From: Spirosoma sp. | GTDB lineage: Bacteria > Bacteroidota > Bacteroidia > Cytophagales > Spirosomataceae | DNA: 64,000 bases | Reading direction: 5' to 3' | NCBI RefSeq assembly: GCF_026391055.1 | Contig: NZ_JAPLET010000030.1 | Coordinates: forward strand, 372,001 to 436,000 | Part shown: positions 37,334 to 45,346 of the stretch, piece by piece | How positions within the stretch are numbered: position 1 is the stretch's first letter | How the letters are laid out: every line of letters starts with the position of its first letter | The notes under the pieces: model-generated | Databases searched by the model: none | The model's input: the letters and a program-made list of their open reading frames with translations, nothing else | What the model was told of the DNA's origin: nothing | Made by a program: the position numbers and the translations under genes

Positions 37334-38506
37334 GTGATAATACCCCTCGCCCAACGCGCTGACCAAACGCAGGAATATTATTTTTCAGTAAAACTGGCCG
37401 AAGTTCGTCGTTTACTGGCGGCTGGCCATGATATTATTAACCTAGGCATTGGTAACCCCGATCTGATGCCTTCGGCCAATACAATTGATGCGTTGATCAA
37501 GTCGGCGCAGCAACCGACTTCGCACGGCTATCAACCGTATAAAGGCACGCCGGGGATGCGGCAGGCCATTGCCAATTTTTACCGGCATACCTACGGCGTC
37601 GCGCTTGAGCCGGACACCGAAATTCTGCCGCTGATCGGTTCAAAAGAAGGCATTACGCATATTTCGTTAACGTTTCTGAATGAGGGCGATGGCGTGCTGG
37701 TTCCTGAACTGGGCTACCCCGCCTACCGGGCAGTAAGCGCGATGGTGGGCGCAACCGTCCGCGAATACCCGCTGCTGGAACATGGCGGCTGGCAACCTGA
37801 CTGGGAAGCTCTGACCGATTTAGTGTCGGCCAACCCGACGAAAATTCTATGGATGAACTACCCGCACATGCCCACTGGCGCACCGGCTACCCGTGCCCTG
37901 TTTGAGCGGGCGGTTCGTTTTGCCCACGACCATAAACTTCTGCTTGGCCACGATAACCCATATAGCCTGATCCTCAACAAAAAAGCACCGATTAGTCTGC
38001 TCTCCATTGATGGCGCTAAAGACGTGGCTATTGAGTTGAACTCCCTCAGCAAGTCGCACAACATGGCGGGCTGGCGGATTGGCTGGATGGCAGGCGCCAA
38101 AGCCTACGTGGATGCCGTGCTAACCATCAAAAGTAACGTCGACTCAGGGCAGTTTAAGCCCCTGATGGACGCGGCTACCGAAGCGCTCACCAATTCCGAC
38201 GACTGGCATCGGGAACGCAATGCCGTGTATCAGGGGCGGCTGGATGCCATTCACGCGTTTCTGGATACACTGGGCTGCACCTACTCCACCGATCAGGAGG
38301 GTCTGTTCATTTGGGCCAAACTCCCCGACTCGGTAGCATCTGCGGAAGATCTGGTCAACGACCTGCTCGTTTCCAAACATGTGTTCATTGCCCCCGGCTT
38401 TATTTTCGGGCCAAAAGGAAATCGGTACGTGCGGGTGTCGCTGTGTATGCCGAAGGAGCGTATTGAAGAGGCAATAAGACGGCTAAACCCGGATTGGTAT
38501 AATTGA
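37334..38506 (+). CDS. Class I/II PLP aminotransferase, probably aromatic amino-acid biosynthesis
   Basis: 390 residues from a GTG start. Fold-type I signatures: DIINLGIGNPDLMPSANTID (about residue 34), YQPYKGTPGMRQAI, and the PLP lysine Lys240 in NSLSKSHNMAGWRIGWMAGA. The usual YPNNPTG loop reads YPHMPTGAPAT here. The prephenate dehydrogenase gene is the next gene on the strand, so the likely role is transamination of 4-hydroxyphenylpyruvate or phenylpyruvate to Tyr/Phe. Similarity to LL-diaminopimelate and aspartate aminotransferases means other substrates are possible. Confidence 0.85.
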   Translation: MIIPLAQRADQTQEYYFSVKLAEVRRLLAAGHDIINLGIGNPDLMPSANTIDALIKSAQQPTSHGYQPYKGTPGMRQAIANFYRHTYGVALEPDTEILPLIGSKEGITHISLTFLNEGDGVLVPELGYPAYRAVSAMVGATVREYPLLEHGGWQPDWEALTDLVSANPTKILWMNYPHMPTGAPATRALFERAVRFAHDHKLLLGHDNPYSLILNKKAPISLLSIDGAKDVAIELNSLSKSHNMAGWRIGWMAGAKAYVDAVLTIKSNVDSGQFKPLMDAATEALTNSDDWHRERNAVYQGRLDAIHAFLDTLGCTYSTDQEGLFIWAKLPDSVASAEDLVNDLLVSKHVFIAPGFIFGPKGNRYVRVSLCMPKERIEEAIRRLNPDWYN

Positions 38507-38849
38507 CCTGATAGACTATGATTTTATTTCTTTGATTCGGTTGTTTCTAATGATCAGGCCTTTATGTATCCTGATCTGAATAACTTTGTTTTTGCGGTGA
38601 TCTACTATTGATTGCAGCCAATTGAAGCAATCTGTAGACAATCACATAGATAATAAAGTCAGAATGTAAATACTCCGAATTAACCGAACTGATTATCAGC
38701 TTTCGAACGAGTAGCAGCACTATATAACAGCTCATAAAATCACAAACCAAGTTATTATTCAGCTAATCATAGCCTGGCAGCAAAGCATAATTAGGCTATT
38801 ATTCAGCTGATCATAGCCTGTTAAAAAAATCATAAAAATCCCGGTTCAG
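38507..38849 (+). other. Leader/intergenic region before tyrA with a 24-bp direct repeat
   Basis: 343 bp, A+T-rich, no convincing gene. Two copies of TATTATTCAGCTRATCATAG plus CCTG lie at 38753-38776 and 38797-38820 with one mismatch, 44 bp apart start to start, just before the tyrA start. An exact -7 box TAACTTTG lies at 38581-38588, without a clear -33 box. If used, it would give a leader of about 255 nt. A 62-codon minus-strand frame here is not persuasive. Confidence 0.5.
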
Positions 38850-39707
38850 ATGGTTGTCAGTATAATTGGAATAGGCTTACTCGGCGGCTCGTTTGCGCTG
38901 GCCGTTCGTGAAAAATACCCGAAAATGCGGTTCATCGGTGTCGATACATCGCCCGTAAATGGACAGTTGGCAATGGCAAAAGGCATTGTAGACGACGTAA
39001 TGCCTTTACCCGAAGCCATTGCCCAAAGCACACTGGTCGTACTGGCAACACCTGTCAATGTCATCATCGACATGCTGCCCGCCGTTCTCGATCACCTGCC
39101 GCCGGGGGCAACCGTCCTGGATCTGGGCTCCACTAAAGGGCTTATTTGCGACGTGGCCGATGCCCATCCCAAACGGGCCCAGTTCGTAGCCGCTCACCCT
39201 ATGGCAGGTACCGAAAACTCTGGACCGGGGGCCGCCTTCAAAGAACTTTTGTTTGGTAAAAACCTCATCATCTGCGACCGCGAAAAAAGTCACCCCGACA
39301 GCCTTACCCTTGCCGAAAGCCTGTTTCGGGATGTGGGCATGAAGTTGTTTTACATGAATCCACAGGAGCATGATTTGCACCTCGCCTACGTATCGCATCT
39401 GAGCCACGTGAGTGCCTTTGCCCTTGGCCTGACGGTACTGGAAAAAGAAAAAGACGAGCAGGCCATCTTCGACATGGCCAGTACCGGCTTCAGTTCTACG
39501 GTGCGGCTGGCCAAAAGCTCGCCCGCCATGTGGGCACCTATCTTCGACCAGAACCGGCAAAACGTATCGCAGGCGCTGGCCGATTACATCGACTTCTTGC
39601 AGCAGTTCAAGCAAATCATCGACGATCAGGACGTAACCAATTCTCTCGATTTCATGCAGCGGGCCAACGTCATCCGGCGCGTACTGGATGGGATTGAGAA
39701 ACGGTAA
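38850..39707 (+). CDS. tyrA: Prephenate dehydrogenase
   Basis: 285 residues. It oxidises prephenate to 4-hydroxyphenylpyruvate with NAD(P)+ in tyrosine synthesis. N-terminal dinucleotide motif IGIGLLGGSFALAVREKYP, then VLDLGSTKGLICDVADAHP, the active-site His region AAHPMAGTENSGPGAAFKEL, and the helical C-terminal domain with VSHLSHVSAFALGLTV. No chorismate mutase or ACT domain is fused. The aminotransferase that could use its product lies just upstream. Confidence 0.94.
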   Translation: MVVSIIGIGLLGGSFALAVREKYPKMRFIGVDTSPVNGQLAMAKGIVDDVMPLPEAIAQSTLVVLATPVNVIIDMLPAVLDHLPPGATVLDLGSTKGLICDVADAHPKRAQFVAAHPMAGTENSGPGAAFKELLFGKNLIICDREKSHPDSLTLAESLFRDVGMKLFYMNPQEHDLHLAYVSHLSHVSAFALGLTVLEKEKDEQAIFDMASTGFSSTVRLAKSSPAMWAPIFDQNRQNVSQALADYIDFLQQFKQIIDDQDVTNSLDFMQRANVIRRVLDGIEKR

Positions 39708-39817
39708 CATCACAAAAACTTGATAATGCAACTTATCCAAAACGTGTTTCTGTTAGTTACTATACAGTATTTAGGAAATCAGTATCCTGACTGCTTATTC
39801 AACAACAAGAAACACTC

Positions 39818-40684
39818 ATGCAAGCAAGCGATCAACAACCCGCTCTACAGGCCGGTACAATTACTATCGGTGGCGATTTAACCGTTAACAGAATGGCTTA
39901 CGGAGCCATGCGCATCACCGGCGACGGCATCTGGGGACCACCTAAAGACCACGATGAAGCCATTCGGGTGCTGCGCCGTACCCTCGAACTGGGCATCAAC
40001 TTTATCGACACTGCCGACAGTTACGGCCCGCACGTATCGGAAGAACTAATTGCCGAAGCCCTGCACCCCTACCCGGATGGTCTGGTTATCGGAACAAAAG
40101 GTGGTTTGCTGCGCACAGGCCCGAACCAATGGCCGGTCGATGGGAGCCGCAAACACCTCGAAGAAGCCCTGAACGGCAGCCTGAAACGCCTGAAATTAGA
40201 CCGGATTGACCTGTATCAGCTTCACCGCTTCGATGATAAAGTACCCTCTGAGGAATTCCTCGGTTTTTTGAAAGAAGCCCAGCAACAAGGTAAAATCCGG
40301 CATATTGGTTTGTCGGAAGTTGGCATCGAGCAGATTGAAGAGGCCAAACAATATTTCGAGGTTGTTTCTGTTCAGAACATGTACAACTTCGGGCAGCAAC
40401 GCTGGAATAATGTACTGAAATACTGCGAGCAGAACAACATCGCCTTTATCCCCTGGTACCCACTCAATGCCGGTGATGTAGCCGCCGAAAATGCGATTAA
40501 AAAAGTTGCAGAACGCCACGGTGCTACAGATTATCAGGTCGCGCTAGCCTGGTTACTGGCTGCATCACCAGTCATGTTGCCCATTGCCGGAACCTCATCC
40601 GTAAAACACCTGGAAGAGAATATTAAAGCGGCTACCATTAAGCTGACGGATGAAGATTTTCAGGATATGCCCTTACCTAAGTAA
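39818..40684 (+). CDS. Aldo/keto reductase
   Basis: 288 residues. Cytosolic NADPH-dependent carbonyl reductase of the AKR barrel fold. Signatures: INFIDTADSYGPHVSEELIA with catalytic Tyr69, the lysine in VIGTKGGLL, LDRIDLYQLHRFD with the active-site His, and IRHIGLSEVGIEQIEEA. Substrate unknown. A small palindrome TACTATACAGTA (39758-39769) lies about 50 bp before the start and could be a repressor site, though this is only a guess. Confidence 0.92.
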   Translation: MQASDQQPALQAGTITIGGDLTVNRMAYGAMRITGDGIWGPPKDHDEAIRVLRRTLELGINFIDTADSYGPHVSEELIAEALHPYPDGLVIGTKGGLLRTGPNQWPVDGSRKHLEEALNGSLKRLKLDRIDLYQLHRFDDKVPSEEFLGFLKEAQQQGKIRHIGLSEVGIEQIEEAKQYFEVVSVQNMYNFGQQRWNNVLKYCEQNNIAFIPWYPLNAGDVAAENAIKKVAERHGATDYQVALAWLLAASPVMLPIAGTSSVKHLEENIKAATIKLTDEDFQDMPLPK

Positions 40685-40710
40685 GCATCAGTCGTTGACT
40701 AAAAATATTG

Positions 40711-40727
40711 TTTAGAAACTATCTAAA
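40711..40727 (+). promoter_or_regulatory. Candidate metalloregulator operator, site 1
   Basis: TTTAGAAACTATCTAAA is a perfect 6-bp inverted repeat with a 5-bp centre. It matches the two operator-like sites at 45362-45378 and 45394-45410 that overlap the haem-receptor and DUF6607 promoters. It lies before an uncharacterised gene next to ferritin. The protein that binds is not known; a Fur- or DtxR/MntR-type regulator is the natural guess. Confidence 0.6.
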
Positions 40728-40734
40728 CTAATTC

Positions 40735-41133
40735 ATGCGTTGTATCTTTGTTCATCCATTTAGAGCAACGGTGAGTAAGGACGTAACGACAACACTTCAG
40801 GAAGTATTCCGCACTGATAAAGGTGCTGTTTATCAGTGCGATACCAGTAATCGATTGGTACTGGAATTCTGGGATACACATACCTATCTATCGGCTCGCG
40901 ATTTTGCCCAGTTCCGGCGCATGGTCCAAACGGTCGACCTTAGGCAAATGGCATTAAGCACAGCCGCAGCCGACGATGTTGAAATCCTGACACTGCCCCG
41001 TTCTGAGCGGTGTTATGTGCTCACCCTTTGTGAGGTCGTGCATTTGCGGGAATTGCTTGCCGGTGCCCGGCTTATGCTGGAGCTGAACTCAATGTTGCGG
41101 GAATGCGGCTGTTCAATGACTAATTACGTTTAA
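40735..41133 (+). CDS. Uncharacterised small protein A of the haem/iron island
   Basis: 132 residues from ATG 40735. However, an exact -7 box TATCTTTG lies at 40743-40750, inside this reading frame. If that is the promoter, translation would start at the GTG at 40771 (VSKDVTTTLQEVF, 120 residues). I do not recognise the family with certainty. The core LVLEFWDTHTYLSARDFAQF ... EILTLPRSERCYVLTLCEVV ... LRELLAGARLMLELNSML aligns in pattern with protein B at 42767-43141 (ITLEFNNITQWLCYEDFLAL). The two look like distant paralogues placed on either side of ferritin and HmuY. There are no signal peptide and no membrane segments, so cytosolic. Confidence 0.7.
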   Translation: MRCIFVHPFRATVSKDVTTTLQEVFRTDKGAVYQCDTSNRLVLEFWDTHTYLSARDFAQFRRMVQTVDLRQMALSTAAADDVEILTLPRSERCYVLTLCEVVHLRELLAGARLMLELNSMLRECGCSMTNYV

Positions 41134-41162
41134 TAGACTTTACCTCAGGTTTTCTACAATTG

Positions 41163-41194
41163 AACCGACTGTTTAACAACAGTCGGTTTTTTTT
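41163..41194 (+). terminator. Intrinsic terminator after small protein A
   Basis: An 11-bp perfect stem AACCGACTGTT / AACAGTCGGTT with a 4-nt loop is followed at once by a T-run (41187-41194). It separates gene A from ferritin, so ferritin has its own transcript start. Confidence 0.9.
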
Positions 41195-41240
41195 CGTTGT
41201 TTTGTTACCATAAATTTCTCACCGCAAACAGTCACTCATT

Positions 41241-41771
41241 ATGAAAGACTTGGCACGATTACGCAGTTCCGTAAAGGAAAGCGTTGAGCTGGCACTGAAC
41301 CAGCAGATACAGATGGAAATGATTTCATCGTCGAAATACCTGGCCATGGCTGGCTGGTGCGACCGCAATGGTCTCGACCACTGTGCAGGCTTCTTTTACA
41401 ACCAGTCGGAAGAAGAACGGAAGCACGGCATGAAGCTCTTTCATTACCTGTGCGACCAGGGCGGCACGGCTTTTTCGCCCGAGATTCCAGCCGTCAGTCA
41501 GGAGTTCGATACACTTCGTTCGGTGTTTGAAGGTGCCCTCGATCAGGAGATTGCCGTAACGGATTCCATTAATCGAATCATTGGCATTTGCCGTCGGGAA
41601 GGTGATTACGCAACCGAAGAGCTGCTGAAATGGTACGTGAAGGAACAAATGGAAGAGGAATACATTGCCCGTCGCTGCCTCGAACTCATCGACCAGATTC
41701 CATCGGATCAGGTTTACTACCTCGACAAAAAACTAGCCAGCGTTACCTACGACGGCAATCCCTTCGAGTAA
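41241..41771 (+). CDS. Ferritin (non-haem)
   Basis: 176 residues, the normal size of a bacterial ferritin. The four-helix pattern holds the ferroxidase ligands: Glu in LNQQIQMEMISSSKYLAMAG, Glu and His in NQSEEERKHGMKLFHYL, and Glu in VKEQMEEEYIARRCLELI. It stores iron as a mineral in a 24-subunit shell. Its neighbours (HmuY, HmuR, operator-linked small gene A) make this an iron island. Two terminator-like structures follow the stop codon. Confidence 0.96.
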   Translation: MKDLARLRSSVKESVELALNQQIQMEMISSSKYLAMAGWCDRNGLDHCAGFFYNQSEEERKHGMKLFHYLCDQGGTAFSPEIPAVSQEFDTLRSVFEGALDQEIAVTDSINRIIGICRREGDYATEELLKWYVKEQMEEEYIARRCLELIDQIPSDQVYYLDKKLASVTYDGNPFE

Positions 41772-41794
41772 TTGCTTCGTTAGCCGGATATATG

Positions 41795-41826
41795 CAAAAC
41801 CCACCCATTTAAGGTGGGTTTTTGCG
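41795..41826 (+). terminator. Intrinsic terminator after ferritin
   Basis: GCAAAACCCACC pairs with GGTGGGTTTTTGC around a 7-nt loop, with a T-run (GGGTTTTT) on the 3' arm. It lies 24 bp past the ferritin stop. Confidence 0.85.
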
Positions 41827-41828
41827 CT

Positions 41829-41885
41829 AAAATGGCTTCAACAAACGCCATATCTCCAAGATATAGCGTTTGTTGAAGCCATTTT
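41829..41885. terminator. 27-bp near-perfect palindrome between ferritin and hmuY
   Basis: Arms 41829-41855 and 41859-41885 are reverse complements with a single mismatch and a 3-nt loop (CCA). Both arms begin or end in A4/T4 (AAAATGGC ... GCCATTTT), so it can end transcription in both directions. It lies 1 bp from the hmuY stop. Confidence 0.8.
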
Positions 41886-41886
41886 C

Positions 41887-42519
41887 TCACTTTAGTATCT
41901 GGCTTCCATCCGGTTGATACAGATATCGGAACGTATAATATCGGGCTACATTGGTCGACGTTGGTGTTATTGCCCCCCCCTGATAATAGCTTAGTATTTC
42001 CATCTTGGCGTACTTGCCATCGCCCGTGCGAATGATCAGTACTTTGCCGGGTATGGCCGAAATAATATTTGTCGTCGGCTCGTAATTGTACCAGCCTTTA
42101 CCCGAGCTTGCCGTTATAGCCAGTTGCGTAGCACTTTGGTCCTGTGCAAACGTAGCCGACGCGGGCACCGTGGATATTTCATCAAACGTTCCCGTATGCA
42201 CGTAAGCGCCCCCCTGCCCGGTACGGATTGCGCCACCGTTTACAATAATCATTGTTCCCCGAAAGCCAACGTCCCATTTATTCGTTGCCGAATCGGTGTT
42301 CGCGACCTGTTTATTGTCTTTGAAACTGAACAGGGTGAATTTACCGGTTGCAGCAACCGGCTGTTGCCCGCTGGCCGACGTCATGCTGGTTGGATCGGCA
42401 GCTAAATCCCGGACGGTCGTAGCCGTTAAAGGTTGTACCACAACCGGATTATCTTCACTGTTGCAGGAAATGAAAGCGGTGCTCAGGCAAACCGCCAGAA
42501 GTACATAATAAATACGCAT
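41887..42519 (-). CDS. hmuY: HmuY family haem-binding lipoprotein
   Basis: 210 residues from the ATG at 42517-42519 (MRIYYVLLAVC). The lipobox ends AFISC (Cys19). The core KFTLFSFKDNKQVAN, TNKWDVGFRGTMIIVNGG, GKGWYNYEPTTNIIS and PGKVLIIRTGDGKYAKMEIL is the pattern of HmuY proteins, the surface lipoproteins that take haem and hand it to the TonB receptor HmuR. It is the last gene of a four-gene minus-strand operon headed by the receptor. Haem ligands differ between family members, so direct haem binding is likely but not shown. Confidence 0.88.
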   Translation of the reverse strand: MRIYYVLLAVCLSTAFISCNSEDNPVVVQPLTATTVRDLAADPTSMTSASGQQPVAATGKFTLFSFKDNKQVANTDSATNKWDVGFRGTMIIVNGGAIRTGQGGAYVHTGTFDEISTVPASATFAQDQSATQLAITASSGKGWYNYEPTTNIISAIPGKVLIIRTGDGKYAKMEILSYYQGGAITPTSTNVARYYTFRYLYQPDGSQILK

Positions 42520-42547
42520 AATTGATTGATTTGTTGGTAAATAGGGA

Positions 42548-42754
42548 TTAAGTAAGTGTATCACATTGCAATCCGGCCTTCGTCAGCAGGCGAATGACAT
42601 CCGTTTCGGTAAGGGATTCAGATTCGACCCGGAGCACACAGTCTTCCAGGTCGATGCTCCAGCGGCAGATGGTCCGGAGCTTGCATAACCGGCAGGCCGC
42701 CCGATGCACCCGTTCGTCGGTGTTGATGTTAGTTCGAAAAGCAAGGACGTTCAT
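42548..42754 (-). CDS. HMA-like mini-protein without the metal-binding CxxC loop
   Basis: 68 residues. The beta-alpha-beta pattern MNVLAFRTNINTDERVHRAA ... TICRWSIDLEDCVLRVESES ... VIRLLTKAGLQCDTLT looks like a heavy-metal-associated (HMA, ferredoxin-like) fold. The usual GMxCxxC loop after strand 1 is replaced by TNINTDERV, so classical copper binding is unlikely. A CRLCKLRTIC cysteine group lies at the end of helix 1 instead. It sits 12 bp after gene B and 28 bp before hmuY, well inside the haem operon. Role unknown; a haem or iron accessory function is inference. Confidence 0.68.
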   Translation of the reverse strand: MNVLAFRTNINTDERVHRAACRLCKLRTICRWSIDLEDCVLRVESESLTETDVIRLLTKAGLQCDTLT

Positions 42755-42766
42755 ACCGTAAAGGGG

Positions 42767-43141
42767 TTAATTGCGGGCGTTTCGCAATACCTCGAACCAG
42801 TGTAGCCGTGCCACTGCCCTGCTTAGCATTTTCCGCAGTTCGAGAAGTTCGTGAACCCGGAAGCTGAACGTCAGAAAGCGGGATGGTGTGCTCAAGTGGA
42901 TGCGCTCTTCGTACGGATGCGCTTCGAAATAAGCGGATGTATCGATACTGCGAACATTCCACTCCAGAGCCAAAAAATCCTCATAACACAGCCATTGCGT
43001 GATATTATTAAACTCCAGCGTTATGTTGTACTCGTCCTGGCTGAGTGAAGTAACCGGGTCGGCATGGTCGGACTTCAGCCGATCGTAAAGGGTAATGCGG
43101 CCATGGGCAGAATCGGATAAAAGATGACACTGGCAGTTCAT
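42767..43141 (-). CDS. Uncharacterised small protein B of the haem/iron island
   Basis: 124 residues. It starts MNCQCHLLSDSAHG, with a C-x-C pair, then YNITLEFNNITQWLCYEDFL, ERIHLSTPSRFLTFSFRVHE and LLELRKMLSRAVARL. The order 'LEF... - L(S/C)xxDF - long gap - I.T - EL.ELR..L..A' is shared with protein A (40735-41133), pointing to a common family. I do not recognise a named domain with certainty; a DUF6686-like relation is possible. No signal peptide. It is second in the receptor operon, 56 bp after the receptor stop. Confidence 0.7.
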   Translation of the reverse strand: MNCQCHLLSDSAHGRITLYDRLKSDHADPVTSLSQDEYNITLEFNNITQWLCYEDFLALEWNVRSIDTSAYFEAHPYEERIHLSTPSRFLTFSFRVHELLELRKMLSRAVARLHWFEVLRNARN

Positions 43142-43197
43142 AAGCAGTGAGCGTTTGGGGTTTACAATAATTTTTATGATTTCTACAGTTCCTTACA

Positions 43198-45282
43198 TCA
43201 GGCCTTCCAGGCCCACCGCAGGGTTGTGTACCAAAGCCGCCCGGCCAGGTTGGGTATATAAGCCGGGTCGGTGTAACCCGTAAGGTTGTCGATACCGGCT
43301 TGTAACGTAATTGACTTCCACGTTTTGGCCGCCGACAGGTTATAGAGCATATACCCCTGGACGTACTCGGCATCGGAATCCAGAATCAGGTTGCCGTCAC
43401 GATCGGCAAAGCCGTAGCGCCCTCGGTAAATAGCGCGCAATGAGGCCGAAAAGCCTTTTTTGGGCTGCTCATAAAAAAACTTCAGGTTAGTCATGTGTCG
43501 GGAGCGGTTGAACAAGCCGCCGTATTCGGCTGGCCTCACCCGCTCACTCGCCAGCGTTTCGGGATTGCGTCGGTAAACCGTTCCGGCCTTTATTCTGCCT
43601 ATAATCGATTTGTCTTTGGCAACAAGGTACTGGTAGCCGCCACTAAGCGTTAGGTAGCCGGTACCAACGGCCCAGCGCCAGCTACTTTCCAGTTCGGCCC
43701 CCTGCGTAAATACCCGGTTCAGGTTGTTGTAGCTGAATACATTCTGCCCATTCGTTTTGCGGGCAATCACCTGCGTTTCAATCAAGTCACGAACGTCGTT
43801 ACGAAACAAATTCAGACTCACCGTCAGGGGTAGCTCCGGCGACTTAAGCTGCGCCCCCAGGTTATAGGCCACCGACCGTTCGGCACGGATGGCCGACAAC
43901 CGGGCGGGGTCGAGCACAATGTCGGCAATCTGCCCCTGCTGCCTCAGGCGGGCGATCCCGGCGGCTGCCTCCTGCGTTCCAAAGACACTGTACCCAGCTA
44001 CGGCATTATCGAAGTTTAGGTACAGTTGCCGAAAATCGGGGGCTTTAAAGCCAACCCCTACACTGCCCCGCAAAGCAATGCCTGAACTCAGTGCGTACCG
44101 GGCCGACAGCTTAGGGCTAAACTGACTGGCATACTGGCTGTGGGCATCGTAGCGTCCACCGGCAATAACCGTCCAGCGAAGCGTGGGCATCCATTCATAC
44201 TGCACGAAACCATAGGTGGTGTTGAACTGCTTCCGGTCGGTGTAACGGGTTGCTTCGACCGTTTCGGCAATGAAGCCGGTGCCCAGGATCAGTATATTCT
44301 TTGGATTGAAAATCCGTTCGGTTACAACTTCCGGACGATTGAATGTCTGCCGGAAAAAGCTGGCATCGTAAGCTTCCTGACCGGCCGTGTAGCGCAGGTT
44401 CGTTTCGGTTAAATAACCGGTTCGGTAGAATCGGTAGGTCATTTTCCAATCCGGCCTGAGCTGTTGCGTCAGAACCGGGTTCAGGGAATAATCACGAACC
44501 GTTCCGAGGCCCGACACCTGCGTAGTCTGACCAACGATGAACGCATTAGACTGGTTCTCGGTGAAAAAGCGCCCCGACACCGATAACTTTAGGGTTGGCG
44601 ACAGCGTGTATGTAAGTCGGCCGCTGCCGGTATAATTGGTGAACGGCGCCACAGTCTGGCTTCCTTCCATGAGGGAATAGCCCACCGACTGATACCGATT
44701 CCCAAAGGCATAAACGCTCAGTTTACCCGATTGGCCAACCGCCCACTGTTTGGTAATATCCCCCGAAAAATCGCTGGTTTTGTTCGCTCCGTAGCGTGCC
44801 GACAAGCTGCCTTTAGCCCGCATATCTGTTTCGCCGGGCGTTTGGGTAATGATGTTTACCACACCCGCCAGCGCTTCGGAACCATACAGGCTGGATGACG
44901 GTCCCTTAACCACTTCGATCTGTTTAATATTACCAACGGCGAGCCGCGTCAGGTCGAGTGTTCCCGCCGTTCGCCCCACGACGGGTTCACCATCGACCAG
45001 AATCAGGGTGTAATCGGGCCCGAAGCCCTGCACCTGAATTCCCTGTCCGTGATCCGTAACAACGGCCAACCCCGTCTGTTCGCGCAACACATCGTTGAGC
45101 CGCAGACTGCCCATCTGCTGAATCTGTTTCCCGCTAATCACCGTAACCGGCAAGGGCAGTGCACCCATGGGCCGCTCTGCACGCGTTGCCGTAACCACAA
45201 CCTCATCGATAGGTCTGGCTTTGAGGGTATCCTTCGGCGCTGGCTGCATAAGCGATAGCGTAAGTAGTATAAACAAAGACAT
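43198..45282 (-). CDS. HmuR-like TonB-dependent haem/iron receptor
   Basis: The ATG at 45280-45282 gives 694 residues. A GTG at 45318 would add 12 residues with a better basic start to the signal peptide. A longer frame to 45381 is excluded because the promoter lies inside it. After the signal peptide comes the TonB box IDEVVVTATRAERPMGAL with no CarboxypepD domain. The plug follows (VQGFGPDYTLILVDGEPVVG, VVKGPSSSLYGSEALAGVVN), then a barrel of the FepA/BtuB/HmuR size class ending in Trp-rich WYTTLRWAWKA. The hmuY gene in the same operon points to haem as ligand, though another iron chelate is possible. Confidence 0.88.
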   Translation of the reverse strand: MSLFILLTLSLMQPAPKDTLKARPIDEVVVTATRAERPMGALPLPVTVISGKQIQQMGSLRLNDVLREQTGLAVVTDHGQGIQVQGFGPDYTLILVDGEPVVGRTAGTLDLTRLAVGNIKQIEVVKGPSSSLYGSEALAGVVNIITQTPGETDMRAKGSLSARYGANKTSDFSGDITKQWAVGQSGKLSVYAFGNRYQSVGYSLMEGSQTVAPFTNYTGSGRLTYTLSPTLKLSVSGRFFTENQSNAFIVGQTTQVSGLGTVRDYSLNPVLTQQLRPDWKMTYRFYRTGYLTETNLRYTAGQEAYDASFFRQTFNRPEVVTERIFNPKNILILGTGFIAETVEATRYTDRKQFNTTYGFVQYEWMPTLRWTVIAGGRYDAHSQYASQFSPKLSARYALSSGIALRGSVGVGFKAPDFRQLYLNFDNAVAGYSVFGTQEAAAGIARLRQQGQIADIVLDPARLSAIRAERSVAYNLGAQLKSPELPLTVSLNLFRNDVRDLIETQVIARKTNGQNVFSYNNLNRVFTQGAELESSWRWAVGTGYLTLSGGYQYLVAKDKSIIGRIKAGTVYRRNPETLASERVRPAEYGGLFNRSRHMTNLKFFYEQPKKGFSASLRAIYRGRYGFADRDGNLILDSDAEYVQGYMLYNLSAAKTWKSITLQAGIDNLTGYTDPAYIPNLAGRLWYTTLRWAWKA

Positions 45283-45346
45283 AGCAACGGTTGTAAAGCC
45301 TCTCAAGCGCAGAGCCACTCGGCTGGCATCGGCTGAATCGATGTCA

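Noticed and set aside
38562..38750. 62-codon minus-strand frame before tyrA
   Set aside because: Low-complexity A+T-rich translation, no homology pattern, sits in a probable leader region.
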